64,000 nucleotides of DNA from an uncultured Eubacteriales bacterium (GTDB lineage Bacteria > Bacillota > Clostridia > Oscillospirales > Oscillospiraceae): assembly GCA_949296115.1 (NCBI GenBank), contig CASFNR010000013.1:41700-105699 (forward strand), read 5' to 3'. Shown piece after piece: positions 43,361 through 51,320 of the stretch. A model generated the notes under the pieces. That model saw only the letters and a list, made by a program, of their open reading frames with translations, was not told where the DNA came from and ran no database searches. How positions within the stretch are numbered: position 1 is the first letter of the stretch; every line of letters begins with the position of its first letter. Position numbers and translations under genes: made by a program.

Positions 43361-44674
43361 CTAGAGGGAGGAGTTGATGTTGGCGGTGATGTCCCGGACG
43401 TTGTTCTGCATGTTGGTGTCCCCGTTTTTCAGGGCCACCTCCACTTTCCGGATGGCGTAAATCACCGTGGAGTGGTCCCGGGCAAATTCCTTGCCGATGT
43501 CCGGCAGGCTGAGATTGGTGAGCTTCCGGATCAGATACATGGCCACCTGCCGGGCTTCGGCGGTGCCCTTGTTCTTCTGGGTGCCCCGGAGCACCACCTC
43601 GTCCACGTTGTAGAACTTGCAGACCTGGGAGATAATCAGGCTGGGGGTGGGCAGGGCGCTGCCCTCGGACTTGAACATATCGTCAATGGCCCGGGAAATG
43701 TTGGGCAGGTCCAGGGGCATGTTGTTCAGGTCCCGGTAGGCCAGAATCTTCTTGACGGTTCCCTCAATCTGCCGGACATTGCTGGTGATGTTGATGGCGA
43801 TGTAGTTGCACACCTCGTCATCCAGATTCAACCCCAGCTGCTTGGCCTTGTTCTTGATGATGGCCATCCGGGTCTCGTAGTCCGGGGGATTGATGTCCGC
43901 AATCAGACCCCACAGGAACCGGCTGCGCAGCCGCTCCTCCAGGGTGAGCATGTCGTCGGGCTTGCGGTCGGAGGTGAGGACGATCTGCTTGTGCTCTTCG
44001 TAGAGCTTGTTGAAGGTATGAAAGAATTCCTCCTGGGTGGATTCCTTGCCGGCGATGAACTGAATGTCATCCACCAGAAACAGGTCCGCCTCCCGGTATT
44101 TGGAGCGGAATTCAATGTTTTTGCCGTTTTTGATGGCGTCAATCAGCTCGTTGGTGAACTGGTCGCCCTTGATGTAGACGATGTTGGCATCGGGATTTTC
44201 CTTGCGGATGCCGTTGGCAATGGCGTAGAGCAGGTGGGTCTTGCCCACGCCGGGCGGGCCGTAGAGAAACAGGGGATTGTAGACCTGGCCCGGGGTCTTG
44301 CTCACCGCAATGGCGGCGGAGTGGGCGAACCGGTTGGAGGGACCCACCACGAAATTGTCAAAGGTGAACTGGGGATTGAAATCCATGGCGTTGGGCGCAG
44401 TGCCCTTGGATTTGCGGGCGTTGAGCTCCTCATCGCCAAAGACCAGCAGCTTGGCGTCGGAGTTGAAAATTTCCTTCAAAGCATCGTGAATGTATTCGGT
44501 GCAGCGGCGGCGGATAATCTCCCGGCGGAAATCCGAGGGGGAGTAGAGAATCAGATTGTTCTCGTTCAGCTCCACCACCTCGGCGTCGTCGAACCAGGCA
44601 GACACGGTGACGGCCCCCAGCCGTTCCTCCATGTGGTTTAAAACCTTGGCCCAGACATAGGCGGAAGAATACAT
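43361..44674 (-). CDS. dnaA: Chromosomal replication initiator DnaA
   Basis: A 437-residue AAA+ initiator. The order is domain I (DnaB/SirA-type interaction head), short linker, AAA+ domain with Walker A GPPGVGKTHLLYAIAN and Walker B LFLVDDIQFIAGKES, and the C-terminal DNA-binding domain with the signature ARDHSTVIYAIRKVE. ATG at 44674 has AAGGAG upstream; the frame extends to 44977 but without support and across the promoter. DnaA boxes on both sides of the gene suggest autoregulation. Confidence 0.97.
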   Translation of the reverse strand: MYSSAYVWAKVLNHMEERLGAVTVSAWFDDAEVVELNENNLILYSPSDFRREIIRRRCTEYIHDALKEIFNSDAKLLVFGDEELNARKSKGTAPNAMDFNPQFTFDNFVVGPSNRFAHSAAIAVSKTPGQVYNPLFLYGPPGVGKTHLLYAIANGIRKENPDANIVYIKGDQFTNELIDAIKNGKNIEFRSKYREADLFLVDDIQFIAGKESTQEEFFHTFNKLYEEHKQIVLTSDRKPDDMLTLEERLRSRFLWGLIADINPPDYETRMAIIKNKAKQLGLNLDDEVCNYIAINITSNVRQIEGTVKKILAYRDLNNMPLDLPNISRAIDDMFKSEGSALPTPSLIISQVCKFYNVDEVVLRGTQKNKGTAEARQVAMYLIRKLTNLSLPDIGKEFARDHSTVIYAIRKVEVALKNGDTNMQNNVRDITANINSSL

Positions 44675-44754
44675 AAATCGGCTCCTTTCCTTCTCTCTTG
44701 GGAAGCCGGAATCAGGTGGGGCGGCTTCTTTCTGAGCATACGATATCAACTTAA

Positions 44755-44783
44755 ATTTTATCATATATAGCCATAAAACACAA
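44755..44783 (-). promoter_or_regulatory. Promoter of dnaA
   Basis: On the minus strand TTGTGT (44778-44783) and TAAAAT (44755-44760) are 17 bases apart. A DnaA-box-like TGTGGAAAA at 44814-44822 lies just upstream. Confidence 0.6.
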
Positions 44784-44909
44784 GAAGTTTTTGTAGGTTT
44801 CATAAGAAGAAATTGTGGAAAAATCCCGGTTTTGGGGAAAAGCATTTGGGGATTTTTTCGCAGGAAAGCCAGAGAACGGAGGCGGGCGTTTTTTGGGGAG
44901 GGAATTGTC

Positions 44910-44938
44910 TTTACAATCCGGCTGAAATCCTGTAAAAT
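44910..44938 (+). promoter_or_regulatory. Promoter of the 44961-gluQ pair
   Basis: TTTACA (44910-44915) and TAAAAT (44933-44938) are 17 bases apart. It is divergent from the dnaA promoter. Confidence 0.75.
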
Positions 44939-44960
44939 AGCGCTCAAAGGAGGGATTCCC

Positions 44961-45389
44961 ATGTTTGATGATCCCAAGCGGGAGCTGGAGCGGCTGAACG
45001 AGGCGCTGCAGGAAGAGGAAGAAGCGGAAGCGCTGGCCCAGGAAACAGAGGCGGCCGGCGAGGAAGGGGAATACCTGGATGAATCGGTGATTGACGAGGC
45101 CCTGTACGGTTCCGACCAGAAATGGCTGGATGAAATTCACGAGCTGCTAGAGGAACCGGAACCGGCGGTGCGCAATCACGCCAACGGCTACGGAAATACC
45201 AGGAGAAATCCGGCGGTGGACTTTTCCAAGGCAGTCTACGAGGATGAGGGAGAGCTGGATGAAGAGCAGGCGGTGCTGGACGACAGACCAAAGCCCAAGG
45301 GCATCGGCTGCCTGCTGGTGCTGGCCATTGCAGAGATGCTGGGCATCCTGGCCATTGTGGGATGGTGGCTGAATTGGCTGGCGTCATGA
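44961..45389 (+). CDS. Acidic protein with C-terminal membrane helix
   Basis: A 142-residue protein, very rich in Glu and Asp over residues 1-105, with a coiled-coil-like start (KRELERLNEALQEEEEAEAL) and one C-terminal helix at about 116-139 (GIGCLLVLAIAEMLGILAIVGWW), so probably tail-anchored with its acidic part in the cytoplasm. ATG at 44961 has AAAGGAGGG upstream. Its stop overlaps the gluQ start by 4 bp. I do not recognise a family. Confidence 0.75.
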   Translation: MFDDPKRELERLNEALQEEEEAEALAQETEAAGEEGEYLDESVIDEALYGSDQKWLDEIHELLEEPEPAVRNHANGYGNTRRNPAVDFSKAVYEDEGELDEEQAVLDDRPKPKGIGCLLVLAIAEMLGILAIVGWWLNWLAS

Positions 45390-46303
45390 AGCCAGTGGGG
45401 CGGTTCGCCCCCACCCCCTCGGGACGGATGCACCTGGGGAATGTGTTTGCCGCTCTGCTGGCCTGGCTCAGCGTCCGCAGCCGGGACGGGGAGCTGGTGC
45501 TGCGGATGGAGGACCTGGACACCCAGCGGACCAGCGGGGAATTTGCCCGGATTCTCCGGGAGGATCTGACCTGGCTGGGACTGACCTGGGACCGGGAGAC
45601 CCCCGCCCAGAGCACCCGGGGGCAGGTCTACGAGCAATATTTTCACCGGCTGGAGGAACTGGGACTGCTGTATCCCTGCTACTGCACCCGCAGCCGGCTC
45701 CACAGCGCCGACGCTCCCCACCTGTCCGACGGCACCTACGTCTATCCCGGCACCTGCCGGCATCTGACGGAACAGGAGCGGGCCCAATTTCACCGGGCCC
45801 CCGCCTGGCGGGTGCTGGTGCCGGACCGGGAATGGGTGGTCCGGGACCGGGTCCAGGGGGAATCCCGGTGGAACCTGGCCAGGGACTGCGGGGATATGGT
45901 GGTCCGGCGGGCGGACGGAATTTATGTCTACCAGCTGGCGGTGACGGTGGACGATGGGGAGAGCGGGGTCACGGAAGTGGTCCGGGGCATGGACCTGCTC
46001 AGCTCCGCTCCCCGGCAGATGTATTTGCAGGAGCTGTTCGGGTTTGACCATCCGAAATATGCCCATGTGCCCCTGCTGACGGCCCCGGACGGGCGGCGGC
46101 TGAGCAAGCGGGACAAGGATCTGGACCTGGGGGTTCTGCGGCAGAATCTCCGAGGGGAACAGCTCATCGGGGTGCTTGCCTGCTGCGCCGGTCTGACGGA
46201 AAAACCGGAGGCAATCAGCCTGGCGGAACTGACGGCGGAATTCTCCTGGGAGAAAATCCGGCGGGAGCCGGTGTATCTGGACCCCAAATGGATAACGGGC
46301 TGA
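45386..46303 (+). CDS. gluQ: Glutamyl-Q tRNA(Asp) synthetase-like protein
   Basis: A 305-residue truncated glutamyl-tRNA synthetase paralogue (YadB/GluQRS), which puts glutamate on queuosine 34 of tRNA-Asp. The HIGH-like motif is FAPTPSGRMHLGNV and the KMSKS-like motif is RRLSKRDKDLDL; Cys pairs (PCYCTR and GTCR) fit the zinc site of the family. It lacks the anticodon-binding domain of GltX, matching the short length. ATG at 45386 overlaps the previous stop. aspS and other tRNA genes are elsewhere in the window. Confidence 0.92.
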   Translation: MKPVGRFAPTPSGRMHLGNVFAALLAWLSVRSRDGELVLRMEDLDTQRTSGEFARILREDLTWLGLTWDRETPAQSTRGQVYEQYFHRLEELGLLYPCYCTRSRLHSADAPHLSDGTYVYPGTCRHLTEQERAQFHRAPAWRVLVPDREWVVRDRVQGESRWNLARDCGDMVVRRADGIYVYQLAVTVDDGESGVTEVVRGMDLLSSAPRQMYLQELFGFDHPKYAHVPLLTAPDGRRLSKRDKDLDLGVLRQNLRGEQLIGVLACCAGLTEKPEAISLAELTAEFSWEKIRREPVYLDPKWITG

Positions 46304-46331
46304 ATTGTTTGGAAAAAAGTGGAAAGAACCC

Positions 46332-46359
46332 TTGCCTTTTCCAAAAAAACCGGTATAAT
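46332..46359 (+). promoter_or_regulatory. Promoter of the nucleotidyltransferase gene
   Basis: TTGCCT (46332-46337) and TATAAT (46354-46359) are 16 bases apart, 37 bp before the start. Confidence 0.7.
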
Positions 46360-46396
46360 CAGGGTAAAGAAAACCTGTAACAAAGGAGATACAATC

Positions 46397-47320
46397 ATGA
46401 AGAAAAAGCCGGTCCTGGTGGTTCTGGCAGCAGGCATGGGCAGCCGTTACGGCGGACTGAAGCAGATCGATCCCATGGGCAGCCAGGGAGAGGCCATTCT
46501 GGACTATTCCATTTATGATGCCCACCGGGCGGGATTTGATACGGTGGTCATCGTCATCAAGAAGGAAATTGAGCAGGATTTTAAGGAAATCGTAGGCAAA
46601 CGGCTGGAAAAAGCACCGGTGGAAATCCGCTATGCCTATCAGGAGCTGGACGACCTGCCGGAGGGCTTCACCGTGCCGGAGGGCAGGACCAAGCCCTGGG
46701 GCACCAGCCATGCGGTGCTGTGCGCCAAGGAGGCCATTGACGGGGCGCCCTTTGCGGTGATCAACGCCGACGATTACTACGGCGCTTCGGCCTACCGGGT
46801 GGTGTACGACTACCTGACCGGGACGGAGGACCCCAACGCCCACTGCATGGTGGGCTATGAGCTGGGCAAAACCGTCACCGACTACGGCAGCGTTTCCCGG
46901 GGCATCTGCGAGGCGGACGAAGAGGGAATGCTCACCAAGGTCACCGAGCGGAAGGTGATCGAAAAGTACGAAAAGGGCATCCACTTCACCGAGGACGGAG
47001 GACAAACCTGGACAGAGGTTCCGGCAGATACCATCGTTTCCATGAATCTGTGGGGTTATATGCCCGGTTTTCTGGGAGATCTGGAGAGCCGGTTTGCGGA
47101 TTTCCTGAAGGACGCACTGCCTGAGAATCCGCTGAAGTGCGAATTTTTCCTGCCCATTCCCGTGGCAGATCTGATCGCCGAGGGGAAGGCCACCTTCCGG
47201 GTGCTCACCTCCCCGGATCAGTGGTTCGGGGTGACCTACGCCGCAGACAAGCCCTTTGTGGTGCAGTCCCTGAAGGCCCTCACCGACGCCGGGGTCTATC
47301 CCGACGGACTGTGGAAATAA
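46397..47320 (+). CDS. Sugar-phosphate nucleotidyltransferase family protein
   Basis: A 307-residue NTP-transferase-fold enzyme. The signature LAAGMGSRYGGLKQIDPMG is at residues 10-28, with a DDYYG metal site near residue 123 and WGTSHAVLCA. The family covers enzymes that join a nucleotide to a sugar phosphate; the exact sugar cannot be told. ATG at 46397 has AAAGGAG upstream. It is a single gene with a hairpin terminator. Confidence 0.85.
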   Translation: MKKKPVLVVLAAGMGSRYGGLKQIDPMGSQGEAILDYSIYDAHRAGFDTVVIVIKKEIEQDFKEIVGKRLEKAPVEIRYAYQELDDLPEGFTVPEGRTKPWGTSHAVLCAKEAIDGAPFAVINADDYYGASAYRVVYDYLTGTEDPNAHCMVGYELGKTVTDYGSVSRGICEADEEGMLTKVTERKVIEKYEKGIHFTEDGGQTWTEVPADTIVSMNLWGYMPGFLGDLESRFADFLKDALPENPLKCEFFLPIPVADLIAEGKATFRVLTSPDQWFGVTYAADKPFVVQSLKALTDAGVYPDGLWK

Positions 47321-47324
47321 ACAA

Positions 47325-47355
47325 AAGTACCGGAAAGCATTGCTTTCCGGTACTT
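47325..47355 (+). terminator. Hairpin after the nucleotidyltransferase, twin of 11900-11929
   Basis: AAGTACCGGAAAGCA pairs with TGCTTTCCGGTACTT perfectly with almost no loop. The same hairpin with one arm base changed occurs at 11900-11929. Confidence 0.7.
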
Positions 47356-47602
47356 CATACTGTCGAAAACCCCCTTCGGGGCTTTCGACAGGTTTTTTGC
47401 AGTCTGCTGCGCGCATAATTTGTTCCCCGCAGGGGGACAAATTCCACACTTGCAGCCTGAGAAGTGTTTTCTGCCAGGTACAGAAGGTGAATTGCCCCGC
47501 AGGGGCAAGAGAGGCCACCCTGGGGTGCGCCCCTGGGGTGCGCCCCGGCAGAAAACTTATTTGAGTTTATTTGCCGCCATAGGCGGCCGGGGGGCAGGGG
47601 AC
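47356..47602. repeat. Mosaic intergenic repeat block, fullest copy
   Basis: Gene-free. Part 1 (47359-47454) matches 25780-25873 and includes the hairpin CTGTCGAAA/TTTCGACAG. Part 2 has the tandem CTGGGGTGCGCCC unit twice (about 47520-47546). Part 3 (47545-47585) shares GAAAACTTATTTGAGTTTAT-like sequence with 61180-61200. Confidence 0.75.
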
Positions 47603-48253
47603 TCAGCTGATTTTGGTGACGATCTTGGGGACTCTGGCGATGAGCACCGCCACAATGGCGGTGAGAATCATCTCCGGCACCATGTACATGCCGTTGTATA
47701 CCACGCTGTACAGCAGTCCCAGGGCGCTGGGGCTCATGGTCTCCACCAACCGGGCGCCCCAGGCGGGGAAGCCTTCCTGGGTGAAGAACCACTCGGCGTA
47801 GCTGGCAAAGAGAATGTAGCCGGAGAGAATGTGGGCCAGGTAACGGGCGCCCAGGGCCACCAGGGAGCCGGCCATCAGGGCCATGCCCCGGTTGGAAATC
47901 TTGTCCCGGAAGATGCCGCCCAGACCCAGCAGGGTGTAAGCCAGCACATAGTCCAGCAGGCACATGGCTAGTGCGTTCACCACCATGGTGCCGTCGCCGA
48001 AGTAGCCGGGCTGGAAGGCGGCGGTGACGGTATCTGCGCCCATGGCCATCTGGACCAGGGAGTAGGCGAAGCCGGCGGTCAGGCCCCACTTCACCCCGTG
48101 GCGATAGGAAATCAGCACGATGGGCAGCATGCTCACCAGGGTCAGCTGGCCGCCGAAGGGCATGGGGGGAATCACCATTCTGCCCGCATACTCCAGTACC
48201 ACGCCCAGGGCGATGAGCATGGCGCTTTCGGTGAGACGTCTAGTGTTGTTCAT
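47603..48253 (-). CDS. thiT: Thiamine ECF transporter S component (ThiT)
   Basis: A 216-residue membrane protein with six hydrophobic helices, the substrate-binding subunit of an energy-coupling-factor thiamine importer. The N-terminus RRLTESAMLIALGVVLEY and the motif GVKWGLTAGFAYSLVQM are typical. ATG at 48253 has AGGAGG upstream; the longer frame is the riboswitch. A TPP riboswitch and a terminator lie upstream, which supports the substrate. The EcfA and EcfT subunits are not in the window. Confidence 0.92.
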   Translation of the reverse strand: MNNTRRLTESAMLIALGVVLEYAGRMVIPPMPFGGQLTLVSMLPIVLISYRHGVKWGLTAGFAYSLVQMAMGADTVTAAFQPGYFGDGTMVVNALAMCLLDYVLAYTLLGLGGIFRDKISNRGMALMAGSLVALGARYLAHILSGYILFASYAEWFFTQEGFPAWGARLVETMSPSALGLLYSVVYNGMYMVPEMILTAIVAVLIARVPKIVTKIS

Positions 48254-48271
48254 TTGAGAATCTACCTCCTG

Positions 48272-48312
48272 CAAAAAAATGCCGCATTGCAAACCCGTCC
48301 AGGTGCAATGCG
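48272..48312 (-). terminator. Riboswitch-controlled terminator before thiT
   Basis: On the minus strand CGCATTGCACC pairs with GGTTTGCAATGCG (one bulge), followed by GCATTTTTTTGC, 19 bases before the thiT start. It should form when TPP binds. Confidence 0.8.
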
Positions 48313-48334
48313 ACACGCAGTGGTATCTCATCTG

Positions 48335-48432
48335 TGCATCTTTCCCTCCGACGGTACTAGCCGTATCAGGTTCACGGGTCAGGGCCACAAAGCCCAATCT
48401 CAGCCGGATGCGTCCGGCCCCCCGAAGACTCA
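48335..48432 (-). ncRNA. TPP riboswitch (THI element)
   Basis: The minus strand carries the conserved core GGCTGAGA, then GAACCTGATACGGCTAGTACCGTCGGAGGGAA split here for length (ACCTGATACGGCTAGTACCG; GGAGGGAA). This is the THI box that binds thiamine pyrophosphate. It lies between a consensus promoter and a terminator before thiT. Confidence 0.95.
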
Positions 48433-48452
48433 ATTTGCGGTGCGAACTATGG

Positions 48453-48480
48453 ATTATAGCGATAAATCTCAAAATGTCAA
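48453..48480 (-). promoter_or_regulatory. Promoter of thiT
   Basis: On the minus strand TTGACA (48475-48480) and TATAAT (48453-48458), both perfect, are 16 bases apart. Confidence 0.85.
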
Positions 48481-48481
48481 G

Positions 48482-48523
48482 AAGAAAGCCGGGAACGGGG
48501 CCGAATGGCCGCCGCTCCCGGCA
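48482..48523 (-). terminator. Terminator of hinT
   Basis: GCCGGGAGCGG pairs with the CCGTTCCCGGC side across an inner hairpin, followed on the minus strand by TTTCTTCTT. Confidence 0.7.
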
Positions 48524-48533
48524 GTTTGGTTTC

Positions 48534-48875
48534 TCAGGCCATTTCCGTGGCCAGGGGTTTTCCGCCCAGAATATGGAAATGCAGGTGCTTCACGGTCTGA
48601 CCGGCATCGGGGCCGCAGTTGCTCACCACCCGGTAGCCGTTCACCAGGCCCTCGGCCTGGGCAATCCGGGGAATCACCTCAAAAATATGGGCCACCACGC
48701 CGCTGTTTTCCGGGGTGACGGCATCCACGCTGTCCAGGTGGGCCTTGGGCACCACCAGAATGTGGGTGGGGGTCATGGGGGCGATGTCCCGGAAGGCAAA
48801 GACCAACTCATCCTCATAGACCTTGCTGGAGGGAATTTCCCCTCCGATGATTTTGCAGAACAGACAATCCGACAT
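48534..48875 (-). CDS. hinT: HIT-family nucleotide-binding hydrolase (HinT)
   Basis: A 113-residue histidine-triad protein of the HinT group, which hydrolyses purine nucleoside phosphoramidates. The zinc/N-terminal CLFCKII start and the triad HLHFHILGG near the C-terminus are complete. ATG at 48875 has GGAGGAA upstream. It is 19 bp after the small-multidrug-export gene and probably co-transcribed with it. Confidence 0.95.
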   Translation of the reverse strand: MSDCLFCKIIGGEIPSSKVYEDELVFAFRDIAPMTPTHILVVPKAHLDSVDAVTPENSGVVAHIFEVIPRIAQAEGLVNGYRVVSNCGPDAGQTVKHLHFHILGGKPLATEMA

Positions 48876-48894
48876 ATTCCATTCCTCCCAATGA

Positions 48895-49368
48895 TTATAG
48901 TCCGAAAACGTGTACCCCGGTCACGCTCACCACGCCCATGATGATGCCCGCCAGCACCACCCCCAGACACACGGACAGGGTGGCGGACTTGAAGCCCATG
49001 TCCAGGAACGAGGCGGCCAGGGTGCCGGTCCAGGCTCCGGTGCCCGGCAGGGGAATGCCCACAAACAGCAGCAGGGCCAGAAACAGTCCGCCCCGCCCGG
49101 CCTTCTGGGTCAGCTTCTGACCGGCGTGCTCCCCCTTGTTCACGCAAAAGGTGAAGAATTTGCCGATATACCGTTTGTCCATGCCCCAGATCAGCACCTT
49201 CCGGGCGAACAGGTAGATGATGGGCACCGGCAGCATATTGCCGATGACGCAGATCACCAGGGCGGTGAAATAGTCCAGTCCCATGCCCACGGCGTAGGGA
49301 ATGGCCCCCCGCAGTTCGATCAGGGGCACCATGGACACCAAGAAACACATGATATAATGCAGCAGCAT
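48895..49368 (-). CDS. Small multidrug export (COG2426) membrane protein
   Basis: A 157-residue membrane protein of the COG2426 family with four or so helices. The family core IELRGAIPYAVGMGLDYFTA is at about 16-35, and GIPLPGTGAWTGTLAASFLDM at about 108-128. The name suggests export, but the function is unproven. ATG at 49368 has GGAGAG upstream; the frame to 49452 crosses the promoter. Confidence 0.85.
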   Translation of the reverse strand: MLLHYIMCFLVSMVPLIELRGAIPYAVGMGLDYFTALVICVIGNMLPVPIIYLFARKVLIWGMDKRYIGKFFTFCVNKGEHAGQKLTQKAGRGGLFLALLLFVGIPLPGTGAWTGTLAASFLDMGFKSATLSVCLGVVLAGIIMGVVSVTGVHVFGL

Positions 49369-49400
49369 AGCGTTCTCTCCAACAAATGAATTTCCCGCAC

Positions 49401-49429
49401 ATTGTAGCATACCCTTGACAGTAATGCAA
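49401..49429 (-). promoter_or_regulatory. Promoter of the export protein-hinT pair
   Basis: On the minus strand TTGCAT (49424-49429) and TACAAT (49401-49406) are 17 bases apart. Just upstream TATAAGAA (49435) and TTCTTATA (49453) form a dyad with a 10-base gap that could stop upp transcripts or bind a protein. Confidence 0.65.
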
Positions 49430-49508
49430 CAAATTATAAGAATATTTATCAATTCTTATACATTTACGCTGTTGAACCCCTGCATTTTATATAGAAAACA
49501 AGCAGTTT

Positions 49509-50138
49509 TTACTTGGTGCCGAAGATCCGGTCCCCGGCGTCGCCCAGACCGGGAACGATGTAGGCGTGCTCGTTGAGCTTTTCGTCCAGAGCCGCCAGGT
49601 AGATCTCCACATCCGGGTGGGCCTTCTGCACCGCCGCCACGCCTTCGGGGCAGCCGATGATGTTCATCATGATGATGTTCCGGCAGCCGTGTTGCTTCAG
49701 GAAATCAATGGCCGCCACGGCGCTGCCCCCGGTGGCCAGCATGGGGTCCACCACAAACACCACCCGGTTCTCAATGTCCTCGGGGAGCTTGCAGTAGTAT
49801 TCCACCGGCTTGTGGGTCTCCGGGTCCCGGTACAGACCGATGTGGCCGATTTTCGCCGAGGGAATCAGGGCCACCATGCTGTCCACCATGCCCAGACCCG
49901 CCCGGAGCACCGGGACAATGGCCAGCTTCTTGCCGGAGAGCATCCGGCACTTGGCGGTGGTGATGGGGGTCTCCACGGTGACTTCCTCCGTGGGCAGATT
50001 CCGGGTGGCCTCAAAGCACATCAGCCCGGCGATTTCTCCCACCAGCTCCCGGAATTCCTTCACCGGGGTGTCCTTGCTGCGCAGGATGGCCAGCTTGTGC
50101 TGAATCAGGGGATGCTCCAAAACATGAACCGTTGCCAT
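49509..50138 (-). CDS. upp: Uracil phosphoribosyltransferase
   Basis: A 209-residue salvage enzyme that makes UMP from uracil and PRPP. The PRPP loop is [13 protein letters not shown] and the uracil-binding C-terminus is [35 protein letters not shown] is also conserved. ATG at 50138 has GGAGAAA upstream. It is the last gene of the rlmA-prfA-tsaE-tsaB run, 34 bp after tsaB. Confidence 0.97.
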   Translation of the reverse strand: MATVHVLEHPLIQHKLAILRSKDTPVKEFRELVGEIAGLMCFEATRNLPTEEVTVETPITTAKCRMLSGKKLAIVPVLRAGLGMVDSMVALIPSAKIGHIGLYRDPETHKPVEYYCKLPEDIENRVVFVVDPMLATGGSAVAAIDFLKQHGCRNIIMMNIIGCPEGVAAVQKAHPDVEIYLAALDEKLNEHAYIVPGLGDAGDRIFGTK

Positions 50139-50172
50139 TTTCTGTTTCTCCTTATTTCCATAGAATATGGTA

Positions 50173-50892
50173 TCACACCGCCGGGGTTTCCCCGGCGGAT
50201 TTTTGCAGTCGCTCCAGCCGCTCCCGCTCCGCCTGGCTCAGCCGCAGGTAGTTGGGCGCCAGGGCGGCGGCATCTCCCGGCTCCCCGGCGGCGATCTTCC
50301 GGGCGGCCAGAATGGCTACCCCGTCTGCCCGCTGGTGCATCCGGTGCTCCGGGGGCAGAATCAGATTGGGAAGGGGCAGGGTGTTCCGGCACAGGATGCT
50401 CCCGTCTCCCACCAGGAAGATGGGTCCTTCCAGCGCTTTCAGCTCCTCCTCCAGCTCCTTCAGGGCGATGGCCCGGTCCGGGGCAATGCGGGTCAGCGTC
50501 CCCTTTTCCGCCCGGAACAGGGCATTGTACACCTGGCTGCGCCGGGCGTCCATGCAGGGGCAGACATAGCCCTCGTATGCTCCCAGATGCTCCGCCATGG
50601 CCTCCAGGGTGCTCACCCCATAGCAGGGAATCTCCGCCCCCCAGGCGAAGCCCTTGGCGGCGGCCATGCCGATGCGTACCCCGGTGAAGGAGCCGGGGCC
50701 TGCCGCCACCGCTGCGGCGGTGACGTCCGCCACGGCTTTGCCGCACTGCTTCAGCAGATCCTGGGCCATAACCATCAGGGTCTGGCTGTGGGTCAGCCCC
50801 GTATTCTGGTAGCTCTCTCCCAGCAGCTTTCCATCCTCCCACAGGGCGGTGGAAGCGGCTTTGGCGCTGGTTTCAAAGGCCAAGATCAGCAA
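50173..50892 (-). CDS. tsaB: tRNA threonylcarbamoyl-adenosine factor TsaB
   Basis: A 239-residue ASKHA-fold protein, partner of TsaD and TsaE in making t6A at position 37 of ANN-decoding tRNAs. The N-terminus [16 protein letters not shown] and the motif [19 protein letters not shown] are diagnostic. The start is TTG at 50892, with AGGAGGGG 7 bases upstream, lying inside the end of tsaE with 20 bp of overlap. TsaD is not in the window. Confidence 0.93.
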   Translation of the reverse strand: MLILAFETSAKAASTALWEDGKLLGESYQNTGLTHSQTLMVMAQDLLKQCGKAVADVTAAAVAAGPGSFTGVRIGMAAAKGFAWGAEIPCYGVSTLEAMAEHLGAYEGYVCPCMDARRSQVYNALFRAEKGTLTRIAPDRAIALKELEEELKALEGPIFLVGDGSILCRNTLPLPNLILPPEHRMHQRADGVAILAARKIAAGEPGDAAALAPNYLRLSQAERERLERLQKSAGETPAV

Positions 50893-51316
50893 GGAAATCC
50901 CCTCCTTCCAGGGTAATCCGCCGCTGGGTGTCCCCCAGCTTCTCAATGGACACGGCCAGGGCGCCCTCCAGGGCGTCGGCCACGTTTTCGCTCCACTCCA
51001 CGGCGCACACGCCTCCCCGGTCCAGGTAGTCCTCCCAGCCGATGTCCCACAGGTCCTCGGAGGAGCCCAGCCGGTACATATCAAAATGGAACAGGGGAAT
51101 TCGTCCCCCGATGTACTCGTTGACAATGGTGTAGGTGGGACTGGTCACCGGCTCCCGGTATCCCAGCCCCCGGGCCAGTCCCCGGGTGAAGGCGGTTTTC
51201 CCCGCACCCAGATCTCCCCGGTAGGCCAGCACCGTCCCGGCGGGAATCACGGCCCCCAGGGCGGCCCCCAGGGCCTCCGTCTGCTCCGGGGAACAGGTGT
51301 CAAATTCTTTTATCAT
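50873..51316 (-). CDS. tsaE: tRNA threonylcarbamoyl-adenosine ATPase TsaE
   Basis: A 147-residue P-loop ATPase that drives the t6A complex. Walker A is GDLGAGKTAFTRGLARGLG, followed by SPTYTIVNEY and the Walker B-like HFDMYRL; VCAVEWSEN near the end is typical. ATG at 51316 is 4 bp after the prfA stop. Its 3' end overlaps tsaB by 20 bp. Confidence 0.95.
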   Translation of the reverse strand: MIKEFDTCSPEQTEALGAALGAVIPAGTVLAYRGDLGAGKTAFTRGLARGLGYREPVTSPTYTIVNEYIGGRIPLFHFDMYRLGSSEDLWDIGWEDYLDRGGVCAVEWSENVADALEGALAVSIEKLGDTQRRITLEGGDFLADLGL

Positions 51317-51320
51317 ACTC

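Noticed and set aside
42850-43364. Short open frames through the origin repeats
   Set aside because: They repeat the same peptide because the DNA repeats, change frame between units, and lack ribosome sites.
44675-44977. A 101-residue N-terminal extension of dnaA
   Set aside because: It crosses the dnaA promoter, has no ribosome site, and does not match DnaA domain I, which starts at the ATG at 44674.
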